Shown one piece after another: positions 33,957 through 42,891 of a DNA stretch of 49,922 nucleotides. The first letter of the stretch is position 1, and each line of letters starts with the position of its first letter. Both the position numbers and the translations under genes were made by a program. The DNA comes from Ignavibacteriales bacterium (lineage in GTDB: Bacteria > Bacteroidota > Ignavibacteria > Ignavibacteriales > Ignavibacteriaceae). Location of the stretch: positions 1-49,922 of the forward strand of contig JAGUYG010000045.1 of NCBI GenBank assembly GCA_020061465.1, written 5' to 3'. Below the pieces are notes generated by a model that was not told where the DNA came from, did no database searches, and saw nothing but the letters and a program-made list of their open reading frames with translations.

Positions 33957-34002
33957 ACCCCCGAACTGTTACATTTGAAATATGTTCGGGGGTTTCAATT
34001 TT
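33957..34002 (+). terminator. Rho-independent terminator after the PpiD-like gene
   Basis: ACCCCCGAAC (33957-33966) is an exact complement of GTTCGGGGGT (33984-33993), with a 17-base loop, followed by TTCAATTTTT. It clearly separates the foldase gene from the outer-membrane gene that starts at 34028. Confidence 0.88.
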
Positions 34003-34027
34003 TAAATACAGTTTATCATAACCTCAG

Positions 34028-34768
34028 ATGTTAGCAAAGAGAAATAATATAAAAAATTTTTGTTCCGGGATTTTAATTTTGGTTGCATTGGCTGCCGGTT
34101 CAGCTTCGGCTCAATATGCCGATAAGAATTTTGGTATAACATTTTTTGGCTCTTATACTACGTCGGCGAAACTTTTTTTGTATCCCTATTCATCAGACGA
34201 CATTTTGCGCAACACCTCATTTCCTATCGAAGATATTTTTAATGGTGGATTCGATTTCCGTTATCGCTTCTCCAGTCGAATGATTGCAGGGCTTTCGGTT
34301 GAATATATACGGGGCATTGCAACCGGAAGAAATTTAACTGTCCTATCGTCAGGTGGAACGATGACTATCGAAGTGGAAGATGGATTCTCTGTTGCACCTG
34401 TAGAATTGAATTTATATTATCTGCTTCCTTTCTCAACGGAAACGTTTAAATTTATGATGGGAGGCGGGGCAGGGATTTATTTCGGAAATCATCTTAGAAA
34501 TTTTAGCGATGTATCCGTTACAAATTCAAACAGAAAATTTTCTTATGGCATACAGGTTTCTGTTGAAATGGATTATTTGATAAGTGAATTCTTAGCCGTT
34601 AGAACAGGCATGAAATTTCGTGATCCGCAGTTTACATTGGAAAGCAAGTACAATAAACGCCAGGCGGATTATCAAGGCATCATAATTACAATTCCTAACG
34701 AGAAATTCGATTCAAAAGTTAATATTGACGGTGTAACGTTTTCATTGGGACTTGTTTATCTATTTTAA
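34028..34768 (+). CDS. Small outer-membrane beta-barrel protein
   Basis: A signal peptide ends in AAGSASAQ (cleavage near residue 28). The mature 218 residues alternate hydrophobic and polar positions in about eight strands (NFGITFFGSYTTSAKLFLYP, RMIAGLSVEYIRG, FMMGGGAGIYFGNHL, FSYGIQVSVEMDYL, LAVRTGMKFRDPQF) and end in a strand with terminal aromatic (GVTFSLGLVYLF), the usual signal for outer-membrane assembly. The role is unknown; proteins of this type may be porin-like or structural. It is not clearly linked to neighbours. Confidence 0.8.
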   Translation: MLAKRNNIKNFCSGILILVALAAGSASAQYADKNFGITFFGSYTTSAKLFLYPYSSDDILRNTSFPIEDIFNGGFDFRYRFSSRMIAGLSVEYIRGIATGRNLTVLSSGGTMTIEVEDGFSVAPVELNLYYLLPFSTETFKFMMGGGAGIYFGNHLRNFSDVSVTNSNRKFSYGIQVSVEMDYLISEFLAVRTGMKFRDPQFTLESKYNKRQADYQGIIITIPNEKFDSKVNIDGVTFSLGLVYLF

Positions 34769-34836
34769 TTTTTACAATTAATTTCATTCTATTGGTTGAT
34801 ATTTTGTTTTATAGTTAATGCGGTTAAAGTAATAAC

Positions 34837-35388
34837 TTGAAAAATTCTAATTATCAAATTATATATCTAACAGGCTTTATGGGTGCAGGCAAAAGCACCA
34901 TTGGTCCTATTCTTGCAAATACAATCGGGTGGAAGTTTTATGATCTCGATAAGGTTATTGAAAAAGAAGAAGGCAAAAAAGTAAGGGAAATATTCGAAGA
35001 GAAAGGCGAGGAGTATTTTAGGAGAACCGAAGCAGATGTTTTGGCAAAACTCTCAGCCGGAAAAAATATTATTATTTCGCTGGGAGGAGGAACGCTTGCC
35101 AACGATGAGAATTTAAATTTTATAAGACGCAAGGGGAAAATAATTTATCTTAAAGTTTCGCCCGAAGAAGCCTACAAACGGCTTCGCTTTAAAAGAGATC
35201 GTCCGGTGCTAAATATTCGTAACGGAGAATTTACAAAAGAAGAACTAATAGATAGAATAAATTCAATTTACGAGCAGAGAAAAAAATATTACGAGAAAGC
35301 CGATTTAACGATCGATACTGATAATGTTTCAGTAGGGCAAACAGTAGATCATCTTGCCAGAATAATAACGAAAGGACTCATTCGTTGA
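34837..35388 (+). CDS. aroK: Shikimate kinase, TTG start
   Basis: It has the P-loop GFMGAGKSTIG (residues about 12-22), KFYDLDKVIEKEEGKKVREIF with the shikimate-binding Asp, FRRTEADVL with the binding Arg, LGGGT, and the lid RFKRDRPVL. It phosphorylates shikimate in the chorismate pathway. At 183 residues it is full length. The reading frame begins at TTG 34837 (no ATG or GTG nearby upstream in frame), giving the expected N-terminus. Its stop overlaps the TTG start of aroB (TTGA), so the pair is translationally coupled. Confidence 0.95.
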   Translation: MKNSNYQIIYLTGFMGAGKSTIGPILANTIGWKFYDLDKVIEKEEGKKVREIFEEKGEEYFRRTEADVLAKLSAGKNIIISLGGGTLANDENLNFIRRKGKIIYLKVSPEEAYKRLRFKRDRPVLNIRNGEFTKEELIDRINSIYEQRKKYYEKADLTIDTDNVSVGQTVDHLARIITKGLIR

Positions 35389-36476
35389 AAAAAATTTTGA
35401 TCAAAACACATCAGCATAAATATCCTGTCTTCATCGGCAAATCTATCCAGTCAAATTTACCGCGTTTGATAATTGAGATGAATTTGTTTAATAATATTCT
35501 CTTCATTGTCGATTCACATGTTGATCATCTGTATGAAAAAACTCTCCGCACGATAATGAATTCTCTTAAGTGCAAACTAAATTATTACATCGTTAAATCC
35601 GGTGAACGAAGTAAATCATCAACCGAGCTGCACAGAATTTATTCTTACCTATTGGGAAAAAAATACAACCGGGATACATTAATTATTGCAGCGGGCGGTG
35701 GTGTAGTTGGGGACTTAGCGGGTTATGCTGCCGCAACTTTTATGAGAGGTGTCCAGTTAGTACATCTGCCAACCACACTGCTTGCAATGGTCGATAGTTC
35801 AATCGGGGGAAAGACAGGAATAAATTTTAATAAAAATAAGAACATAATTGGTGCATTCTTTCAGCCCGAGTTTGTGATGGCAGATTTAGAATTTCTGAAA
35901 ACGCTTCCTAAATCAGAAATTATTTGCGGTACGGGAGAAATTATCAAATATGCTTATTTATCAAATAACGATTTCTTTAATTATGTGAACGATAATTTGA
36001 ATGAAATTCTTATATGTAACTTAACCGTATTGGATAAAGTAATATCCGAATCCGTAAAAATTAAATCTGCGGTTGTCAAGCAAGACGAAAAGGAAACAGG
36101 CTTACGTAAAATTTTAAATTTAGGTCACACCTTTGCACATGCCTACGAGAGTGAATTGAACTTTAGAATCAAACACGGTGAGGCAGTAATTGCTGGTTTA
36201 ATCTCTGCTCTTTATTTATCTAACCGGTTGAAGATTTTAAGTAAAGAAAAGTTTGATAGATTTATCAAATTACCGCTAAAGATAAATTTATCTGCCGCAT
36301 TCAATAAACTCAATAAAGAAAATGTTTATAACAGAATGTTCTCAGATAAAAAAAGCCGGGGAGGTAGAATTAAATTTGTTCTATTGGCAGATACGGGAAA
36401 AATTTTAATAGATGTTGATGCATCAAAAGCCGATATCTATTACGCATTGGAAAATACCTTAGAGCATTTTACATAA
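35385..36476 (+). CDS. aroB: 3-Dehydroquinate synthase, TTG start
   Basis: It shows the NAD-binding AAGGGVVGDLAGYAAATFMRG, the HLPTTLLAMVDSSIGGKTGI motif, the metal-binding KQDEKETGLRKILNLGHTF with the first His, and FRIKHGEAVIAG with the second. It makes 3-dehydroquinate from DAHP with NAD and zinc or cobalt. It starts with TTG inside the aroK stop. The C-terminal part is slightly short but complete. A 387-base non-coding stretch with a large hairpin follows. Confidence 0.95.
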   Translation: MKKILIKTHQHKYPVFIGKSIQSNLPRLIIEMNLFNNILFIVDSHVDHLYEKTLRTIMNSLKCKLNYYIVKSGERSKSSTELHRIYSYLLGKKYNRDTLIIAAGGGVVGDLAGYAAATFMRGVQLVHLPTTLLAMVDSSIGGKTGINFNKNKNIIGAFFQPEFVMADLEFLKTLPKSEIICGTGEIIKYAYLSNNDFFNYVNDNLNEILICNLTVLDKVISESVKIKSAVVKQDEKETGLRKILNLGHTFAHAYESELNFRIKHGEAVIAGLISALYLSNRLKILSKEKFDRFIKLPLKINLSAAFNKLNKENVYNRMFSDKKSRGGRIKFVLLADTGKILIDVDASKADIYYALENTLEHFT

Positions 36477-36598
36477 TTGTAGGCGAGCCGCTGCTTTCCA
36501 AATTAAATTTGATAACAAGATTGTGTTGAGAATAAATAAAATATTTCATTCCCTTTTGGTAATATTAAATTCATCCTTTTGAGAGTATATAAAATGTT

Positions 36599-36706
36599 CT
36601 TTGTGGAATTTGGTGCCCTTGTGCCTTTGTGGCAAATGCTAATTTTTTGAATAAAAACAAATATTCTTTATGCCACCAAGTCACAAAAACACGAAATATC
36701 ACAAAG
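36599..36706. repeat. 108-base dispersed hairpin element
   Basis: Left arm (36599-36634) starts CTTTGTG and ends GTGGCA; right arm (36671-36706) starts TGCCAC and ends CACAAAG. About 28 of 36 positions pair. Its words recur in the MITE-like element at 21054-21237. The rest of the 36477-36863 gap is AT-rich; a small ACTCTCTACAGAGAGAG hairpin lies at about 36724-36740 and nothing else is recognised. Confidence 0.7.
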
Positions 36707-36863
36707 GGAAATTTCATTTGAATCACTCTCTACAGAGAGAGTTTATTTATTTCGAACAGATTTGAGGGGAGCAAATAGAACAAGATGATGCAAAGTTGTC
36801 ATAGTTCATTAAATTCTTCTAAAGATAATTTTTCCTGTTTAATATTTTTCCGGAAGTTCCGCT

Positions 36864-37106
36864 TTAGTTGAATAAGGCATTTTCAATTTTTAGCTTTGAA
36901 TAGAAAAAGTCGGATTCAACTTTAATCTCTTCGCCATTAGCTTTTTTTTCTTTCAGCCAAAGCCTTAACAAGTCTTTAGCCGCTTCACATGCACCTTCGA
37001 CACCTAAACCATGCGTTGTTAAATCAAGTGAGGGGATGTGTGCATAGTAAAACCCTTCAGGGAACGATTTGTCTGTTATCTTCTCAAAGAATACAGTGTA
37101 AGTCAT
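36864..37106 (-). CDS. HicB-like antitoxin-type protein without a HicA partner
   Basis: This small protein starts MTYTVFFEKITDKSFPEGFY and has AHIPSLDLTTHGLGVEGACEAAKDLLRLWL, the HicB partial RNase H-like fold (a beta sheet, a DLTTxG turn, then an EA-rich helix). It ends without an obvious DNA-binding domain. The chosen ATG at 37106 follows GGAGG; the longer frame from 37130 has no ribosome site. HicB normally neutralises the RNA-cleaving toxin HicA, but no HicA-like frame lies within the adjacent 300 bases on either side. It may be an orphan, or a HicB-like protein with another role. Confidence 0.75.
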   Translation of the reverse strand: MTYTVFFEKITDKSFPEGFYYAHIPSLDLTTHGLGVEGACEAAKDLLRLWLKEKKANGEEIKVESDFFYSKLKIENALFN

Positions 37107-37293
37107 CTCAACCTCCGATTTTATTATCAAAAGTAAAGGATATCATCGATAAATTCTACGTTCTAACTTGGGGTTATTCATTAGCTTTTCCCTTCAGGAA
37201 TTTGTCGCAAAATTTTCATATTCCCTTTTATAATCAAGCCGTAAATATTATCTTAATACACAAATTTAAAACACTTAATCACGGGGTAATCAA

Positions 37294-39405
37294 ATGACAA
37301 AAAAATATTTATCCAATTGTTTTCTTTTATTAATGTTATCTACAATTGCAATTAATGCTGGGAATGATCCATCAGAAAATCCGTTCTTCAAACCGTACGG
37401 AACGCCGTTTGAAACTCCGCCTTTTAATCAAATTAAAACTGAACATTACCTGCCGGCTTTTGAGGAAGGAGTAAAACAACAAAAAGCAGAAATTGAAGCT
37501 ATAATTACAAATTCTGCCGAGCCAACATTTGAAAATACAATCGAAGCATTGGAAAAAAGCGGAAAGCTGCTAACAAAAGTAAGCGGCGTTTTTTATAATT
37601 TAACTTCGGCGCACACGAACGATGACTTACAAGCTCTTTCAAAAACTATAACTCCGATGCTTACCAAACATAACGATGAGATAAATCTTAATCCTGAGTT
37701 GTTCGAAAAAATCAAAAAGCTTTATGAAAAAATTAATAAATTCAATCTTGCGGTTGAGCAAAAAACTTTGTTAGAAAAGTATTATAAAAATTTTATAAGA
37801 GGAGGCGCTAATCTAAACGGTGAGGATAAGGAAAGATTTAAAAAAATAAACGAAGAACTTTCGTTGTTATCTCTTCGCTTCGGAGAAAATTTATTGAAGG
37901 AAAACAATGCCTTCGAGCTTATCATTGAAGATGAAAAAGATCTTGCAGGATTGCCTAAGGCTGTAAAAAACAGTGCCGCTGAAGCGGCAATTCAAAAAGG
38001 GCATGAAGGTAAGTGGGTGTTTACGCTTCACAAACCGAGCCTTATTCCGTTTCTTCAATACTCGCAGGTACGACCTCTAAGGGAAAAAATGTTTAAGGCT
38101 TATATAAATAGAGGCAATAACAATAATGAAAATGATAACAAAGAAATTCTAAATAAGATTGCTTCACTTAGAGTTGAAAGAGCTAACATCTTGGGATACA
38201 AGACGCACGCTGATTTTATCCTCGAAGAGAATATGGCAAAGAATCCTAAAACAGTTCTTGAGTTCCTAAATAAATTATGGGAACCTGCTCTTAATGTTGC
38301 TAAACATGAAGCTGAAGAACTTCAGCAAATGATTTATAAAGATGGCGGCGATTTCAATCTCGAAGCTTGGGATTGGTGGTACTATTCAGAAAAACTTCGA
38401 AAGGATAAATACGATCTTGATGAAGAAATGCTTAGACCGTACTTTAAGCTTGAAAATGTAATAAACGGTGCCTTCGAAGTTGCAGGCAAACTCTACGGAA
38501 TAAATTTTGCGGAGAGATTTGATATTCCTATCTATCATGAAGATGTAAGAGTGTTTGAAGTAAAAGAAGCTGATGGAAAACACATTGGAATTTTTTATAC
38601 AGATTATTTCCCTCGTGCCTCAAAGCGCGGCGGTGCGTGGATGAATTCGTACAGAAAGCAATCACGGTTGGATGATGTAAACATTAATCCGATTATTTGT
38701 AATGTCGGAAATTTCTCAAAACCATCCGGGAATATGCCTGCCTTATTAAGCTTTGAGGAAGTGAACACACTATTCCACGAATTAGGTCATGCTTTGCACG
38801 GTTTACTTTCCAATTCAACTTATCCAAGTATCTCAGGAACCTCTGTTCCGCGTGATTTTGTAGAGCTTCCGTCTCAAATTATGGAAAATTGGGCTTCTCA
38901 TCCGGACGTGCTAAAAATGTTTGCAAAACATTACCAATTAAACGACCCAATGCCGGATGATCTTATAAAAAAAATTGTTAATGCAAGTAAATTCAATCAA
39001 GGTTTTGCAACGGTAGAATACCTTGCGGCATCTTTTCTGGATATGGATTGGCACACTTTAACCGATTCACAAATAAAAGAAACTTTACAATTCGAAAAAG
39101 AATCTCTGTCTAAAATCGGATTGATTCCGGAAATTGAATCGCGTTATCAAAGCACAAACTTTGCACATATTTTTTCTGGTGGTTACTCATCAGGTTATTA
39201 CAGTTACATTTGGGCTGAAGTTTTGGATGCAGATGCATTCGAAGCTTTCAAGGAGAATGGAATATTCGATAAAGTTACCGCAACAGCGTTCAGACAAAAT
39301 ATTCTTGAAAAAGGCGGCATTGAAGATCCGATGGTTTTGTACAAACGATTCAGAGGTGCTGAACCAAAAGTAGAACCGCTGCTTGAACGACGCGGCTTGA
39401 AATGA
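37294..39405 (+). CDS. dcp: M3A zinc metallopeptidase (peptidyl-dipeptidase Dcp-like), exported
   Basis: A signal peptide covers about residues 1-22 (ending in TIAINAG). The rest matches M3A peptidases: TPFETPPFNQIKTEHYLPAF near the start, the zinc site FHELGHALHGLLS (His495, Glu496, His499) with the third ligand in PSQIMENWASHPDVL, and the C-terminal FAHIFSGGYSSGYYSYIWAE. Dcp-type enzymes cut peptides of modest length, often dipeptides from the C-terminus. The signal suggests periplasmic nutrition or peptide turnover. It is 703 residues, full length for the family. Confidence 0.9.
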   Translation: MTKKYLSNCFLLLMLSTIAINAGNDPSENPFFKPYGTPFETPPFNQIKTEHYLPAFEEGVKQQKAEIEAIITNSAEPTFENTIEALEKSGKLLTKVSGVFYNLTSAHTNDDLQALSKTITPMLTKHNDEINLNPELFEKIKKLYEKINKFNLAVEQKTLLEKYYKNFIRGGANLNGEDKERFKKINEELSLLSLRFGENLLKENNAFELIIEDEKDLAGLPKAVKNSAAEAAIQKGHEGKWVFTLHKPSLIPFLQYSQVRPLREKMFKAYINRGNNNNENDNKEILNKIASLRVERANILGYKTHADFILEENMAKNPKTVLEFLNKLWEPALNVAKHEAEELQQMIYKDGGDFNLEAWDWWYYSEKLRKDKYDLDEEMLRPYFKLENVINGAFEVAGKLYGINFAERFDIPIYHEDVRVFEVKEADGKHIGIFYTDYFPRASKRGGAWMNSYRKQSRLDDVNINPIICNVGNFSKPSGNMPALLSFEEVNTLFHELGHALHGLLSNSTYPSISGTSVPRDFVELPSQIMENWASHPDVLKMFAKHYQLNDPMPDDLIKKIVNASKFNQGFATVEYLAASFLDMDWHTLTDSQIKETLQFEKESLSKIGLIPEIESRYQSTNFAHIFSGGYSSGYYSYIWAEVLDADAFEAFKENGIFDKVTATAFRQNILEKGGIEDPMVLYKRFRGAEPKVEPLLERRGLK

Positions 39406-39433
39406 TTTTCACTCAAAATTCACATTGAATAGC

Positions 39434-40159
39434 TTACTGAATTTCATTCTGATCGTTTAAAAGATATCCGCTGCTTCTAATACTTTTGATGTAAACAGGT
39501 TTATTCGGATCCGGTTCAAAGTATTTTCTTAGACGCGAAATAAAAATATCAACCGTTCTTGTTTCCACCTCACCGCTTATTTGCCAAACGTTTGCCAGGA
39601 GTTCTTTCCTGGTAACAATTTTTCCTTTATTATCTAACAGGTATTTCAGTAGCATCGCTTCGCGTTGTGTAAGCAGAAATGTTTTTGTTCCGCTCTTACA
39701 CTTAAAATTTTCAAAATCAACTTCGTTGTTTCCAAAAAAATATTTTCGCTGCTGTCCGGTGGAATGGTTATACCATGTTTTGCGTTTTAACATTCCCTTT
39801 ATGCGAAGCAATAGTTCTTTAAGATGAAAAGGTTTGGTTAAATAATCGTCTGCCCCGTATTCCAATCCTTTTATTTTATCCTCGGCTGAAGTTCGGGCAG
39901 TTAATATTAAAATGGGCATTTGCGGCGATTTTAATCTAACTTTTTCAGTTATTTCGAAACCATTTAAATATGGCAGCATTATGTCTAACAAAATCAAATC
40001 ATATTCATTAGAATTTATTTTTTTGATGGCTGCTCTACCGTCCTTTGCCCAATCGACAATATATCCTTCATCGGTAAGATTATATTCGAGTCCTACCGCA
40101 AGCGATTCTTCATCTTCTACCAGTAATATCCTGCTACCCTTAAACGAATTAATTTCCAT
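39434..40159 (-). CDS. OmpR/PhoB family response regulator
   Basis: The receiver domain has acidic pair EDE (15-17), phosphoacceptor Asp59 in LLDIMLP and Lys109 in LTKPF. The C-terminal winged helix (about 135-235) has LTQREAMLLKYLLDNKGKIV, the recognition helix RTVDIFISRLRKYF and IRSSGYLL. It should be phosphorylated by the kinase encoded just upstream (their coding regions overlap by 11 bases). The target genes cannot be told; no clear direct repeat pair was seen near 41.2 kb. Confidence 0.95.
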   Translation of the reverse strand: MEINSFKGSRILLVEDEESLAVGLEYNLTDEGYIVDWAKDGRAAIKKINSNEYDLILLDIMLPYLNGFEITEKVRLKSPQMPILILTARTSAEDKIKGLEYGADDYLTKPFHLKELLLRIKGMLKRKTWYNHSTGQQRKYFFGNNEVDFENFKCKSGTKTFLLTQREAMLLKYLLDNKGKIVTRKELLANVWQISGEVETRTVDIFISRLRKYFEPDPNKPVYIKSIRSSGYLLNDQNEIQ

Positions 40160-41177
40160 CTGCTAAAACCGTTTTATTTTTATTTCGACCTGACAATGAT
40201 TCTAAATATTTTTTTCTTGTTGGCTTATAAACCGGCAGTTCAATTCTGAAACTGGTCCCTTTATTTTCGCCTTCGCTGAAAACCGAAATTTTTCCTTTGT
40301 GATATTTAATTATTTGTCTAACCCTATACAATCCAAGTCCCGTACCTTTAACGCTCGGCATTAAACGGTTTTCAAGCCTTTGAAATTTATTGAATATTTT
40401 TTTCTGATCTCTCGAAGCTATTCCGATCCCTATATCGCTGAACTCTATTATAATATTTTTAGGATTAGCCGAAAGATTTACTTCGATTTCTACTGAATTG
40501 GAAGAATATTTAATTGCATTATCCGTAAGGTTATCAAAAACTATTTGGATTGCCTCCTTATCAATTAAGCAGTCGAATTCCGCCTTACCTGTTATCTTAA
40601 CCACAGATTTAGGAAGCCTAAAACGCTCAATCGAGTTATCAATAATTTTACGGATTATATCATCGGCGCGATGAACATGATAATCATGAGCAATTCTCTT
40701 TTGCTCTAATCTGGATATTTCAAGAATTGAGTCGATAAGCTTATTTAACCGGTATGCGTCTTTCAGCATCAGCTTGAGAAATTCCTGCTTTTTCTCATAA
40801 CTAATTTCTTTTGTACGAAAAGTATCCAGGTATAGCTGAAGAGAGGAAAGAGGTGACTTAAGCTCGTGAGTAATGTTTGCAATAAAATTATCGTATAATC
40901 TAGTCAGTTTCATTTGCACGGTAAGGTTCCGGAATATTAATGACATAATCGTCGCAATTCCTACGATCAGAAGAATTCCGCCAACAAAGATTACAACATT
41001 CGGGCTGTCAATAACCATTTGCGGTGCAAGCTTTTCGCCCACCTTTACAAATATCAGGTAATTGGTAACATACCAATGAATCCATAATCCTAGCAGTCCC
41101 ATCCATGCAAGCTGTGCAAAAACAAACACGGTTATTAAAAATATCGGCGAATGATTTTTCTTTCTAACTGTAAACAT
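40149..41177 (-). CDS. Sensor histidine kinase
   Basis: Two membrane helices (about 13-37 and 61-83) bracket a tiny periplasmic segment of about 20 residues. HisKA follows with ANITHELKSPLSSLQ (phosphoacceptor His104), then the ATPase domain: N-box DNLTDNAIKYS, G1 DIGIGI, F-box, and G2 GTGLGLYRVRQIIKYH. The lack of a sizeable external domain suggests sensing in the membrane or through a partner. It is co-transcribed with the response regulator, whose start it overlaps. Confidence 0.93.
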   Translation of the reverse strand: MFTVRKKNHSPIFLITVFVFAQLAWMGLLGLWIHWYVTNYLIFVKVGEKLAPQMVIDSPNVVIFVGGILLIVGIATIMSLIFRNLTVQMKLTRLYDNFIANITHELKSPLSSLQLYLDTFRTKEISYEKKQEFLKLMLKDAYRLNKLIDSILEISRLEQKRIAHDYHVHRADDIIRKIIDNSIERFRLPKSVVKITGKAEFDCLIDKEAIQIVFDNLTDNAIKYSSNSVEIEVNLSANPKNIIIEFSDIGIGIASRDQKKIFNKFQRLENRLMPSVKGTGLGLYRVRQIIKYHKGKISVFSEGENKGTSFRIELPVYKPTRKKYLESLSGRNKNKTVLADGN

Positions 41178-41378
41178 TTAGCTGCGATTATCCTTTGAGT
41201 TTAAATCGTTACATTCCAAATATCAGTTAATGAAATTAGAATCAAATAATAACATCTGAAATTTTACAATTCTTTTACACAAACTTATTAATAAATATCC
41301 GATAATTCACCATAAGAAAATGAACAGTTCTTTATGATTATTTTTTGAAAGTCATGATAAAAAAATTCGGGGAGTAAA

Positions 41379-42857
41379 ATGAAAATACTATTAGTCTATC
41401 CGGAAACGCCTTCAACTTTTTGGAGCTTCAAAGACGCATTAAAATTTGTATCAAAAAAATCCGCAGAACCACCGCTGGGACTGATAACAGTAGCTGCTAT
41501 GCTTCCGAAAGACTGGGAGAAAAAATTAATTGATCTGAACGTTACCAAACTTAAAGATAAAGATATTGCGTGGGCAGATTATGTCTTTCTCAGCGGTATG
41601 AATGTTCACGCAAAATCTATAAAAGAAATTATACGTAGATGCAACAAGCTGGGAACAAAGATAGTCGGAGGTGGTCCTTTGTTCACAACACAGTATAAAG
41701 ATTTTTTAGGCATAGATCATTTCGTACTGAACGAAGCCGAAATTACTCTTTCTCTGTTCTTAAAAGACCTGGAAAAAGGTGAACCAAAACACGTTTATAT
41801 GACCGGCGATTTTCCCGATATATCTTTAGCGCCTATGCCTATGTGGGAACTTTTAGATCGGAAAAAATATGCTTCAATGAGCCTGCAGTATTCGAGAGGC
41901 TGCCCTTACGATTGTGAATTTTGCAGCATCACCGTTCTTAACGGAAGAAAACCGCGAACAAAAAGCGTTGAACAATTTATAGGAGAATTAAACAGACTTT
42001 ATGAGATGGGCTACCGCGGCGATTTATCTCTCGTTGATGATAACTTTATCGGCAATAAAAGAAAATTGAAGAATGAAATACTTCCTGCAATAATTCGATG
42101 GCAAAAGGAAAAAAAATATCCGTTTCATTTTATAACAGAAGTTTCAATAAATCTTGCAGATGATGATCAGCTAATAAGCTTAATGGTTGAAGCGGCGGTA
42201 AACAGCATATTCATCGGTATCGAAACACCTAATGTGGAAAGTCTAACAGAATGCGGCAAACTGCAAAATCAAAAAAGGGATATGATTAGTTCGGTAAAAA
42301 AATTACAGCGCAGCGGAATGCTTGTCTCCGCAGGATTCATCATTGGCTTCGATAACGATCCTCCCGATATTTTTGAGCAGCAAATGAATTTCATTCAGAA
42401 AAGCGGAATACCTGCAGCAATGGTGGGATTGTTAAATGCACCTGCCGGAACCCACTTATATAAAAGAATGAAAAAAGAAGCGCGTTTGTTAGAAGGGTGG
42501 AGCGGGAATAATATGGACGGCGCAACAAACATTATCCCCAAAATGAATTACCGCGATTTGATTAATGGTTACGCAAAGATAATTCACACAATTTATTCCC
42601 CCCGGGAATATTACAATCGTATAAAATCATTTATTCAAGAATATAAAATGCCATCCTGGAAATCCGGAATGCTGACTTTTACCGAAGTAAAAGCATTCAT
42701 AAAGCTGCTATGGTCAATTGGTATTCTCGAAAAAGGAAAGAGATACTTTTGGAAGATGTTCGCATACAGTTTATTCAAACATCCGGCAAAGTTTCCATTG
42801 GCGATGACTCTTGCCGTTTACGGTTATCATTACAGACGAATTGCTGCGAATATTTGA
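41379..42857 (+). CDS. B12-binding-domain radical SAM protein (DUF4070 type)
   Basis: The N-terminal domain (1-130) has the Rossmann-like cobalamin-binding fold (MKILLVYPETPSTFW, PPLGLITVAAML, KIVGGGP) without the DxHxxG motif, as in many members. The radical SAM core carries the cluster motif SRGCPYDCEFC (Cys175, Cys179, Cys182), then GDLSLVDDNFIGNK and SIFIGIETPN. The C-terminal DUF4070 region contains YSPREYYNRI. Relatives methylate or rearrange unreactive carbons, including lipid substrates such as hopanoids; the substrate here is unknown. GGGGAG precedes ATG 41379. The trehalase gene converges from the other side. Confidence 0.9.
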   Translation: MKILLVYPETPSTFWSFKDALKFVSKKSAEPPLGLITVAAMLPKDWEKKLIDLNVTKLKDKDIAWADYVFLSGMNVHAKSIKEIIRRCNKLGTKIVGGGPLFTTQYKDFLGIDHFVLNEAEITLSLFLKDLEKGEPKHVYMTGDFPDISLAPMPMWELLDRKKYASMSLQYSRGCPYDCEFCSITVLNGRKPRTKSVEQFIGELNRLYEMGYRGDLSLVDDNFIGNKRKLKNEILPAIIRWQKEKKYPFHFITEVSINLADDDQLISLMVEAAVNSIFIGIETPNVESLTECGKLQNQKRDMISSVKKLQRSGMLVSAGFIIGFDNDPPDIFEQQMNFIQKSGIPAAMVGLLNAPAGTHLYKRMKKEARLLEGWSGNNMDGATNIIPKMNYRDLINGYAKIIHTIYSPREYYNRIKSFIQEYKMPSWKSGMLTFTEVKAFIKLLWSIGILEKGKRYFWKMFAYSLFKHPAKFPLAMTLAVYGYHYRRIAANI

Positions 42858-42891
42858 TCAAAAAAATTTTGTTAAGAATGGAGCTGGAAAT

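Noticed and set aside
36820-36890. Short minus-strand frame starting MPYSTKAELPEKY after the HicB-like gene, resembling the start of ChaB
   Set aside because: It stops after 13 codons and overlaps the HicB-like coding end in another frame; chance is more likely than a gene remnant.
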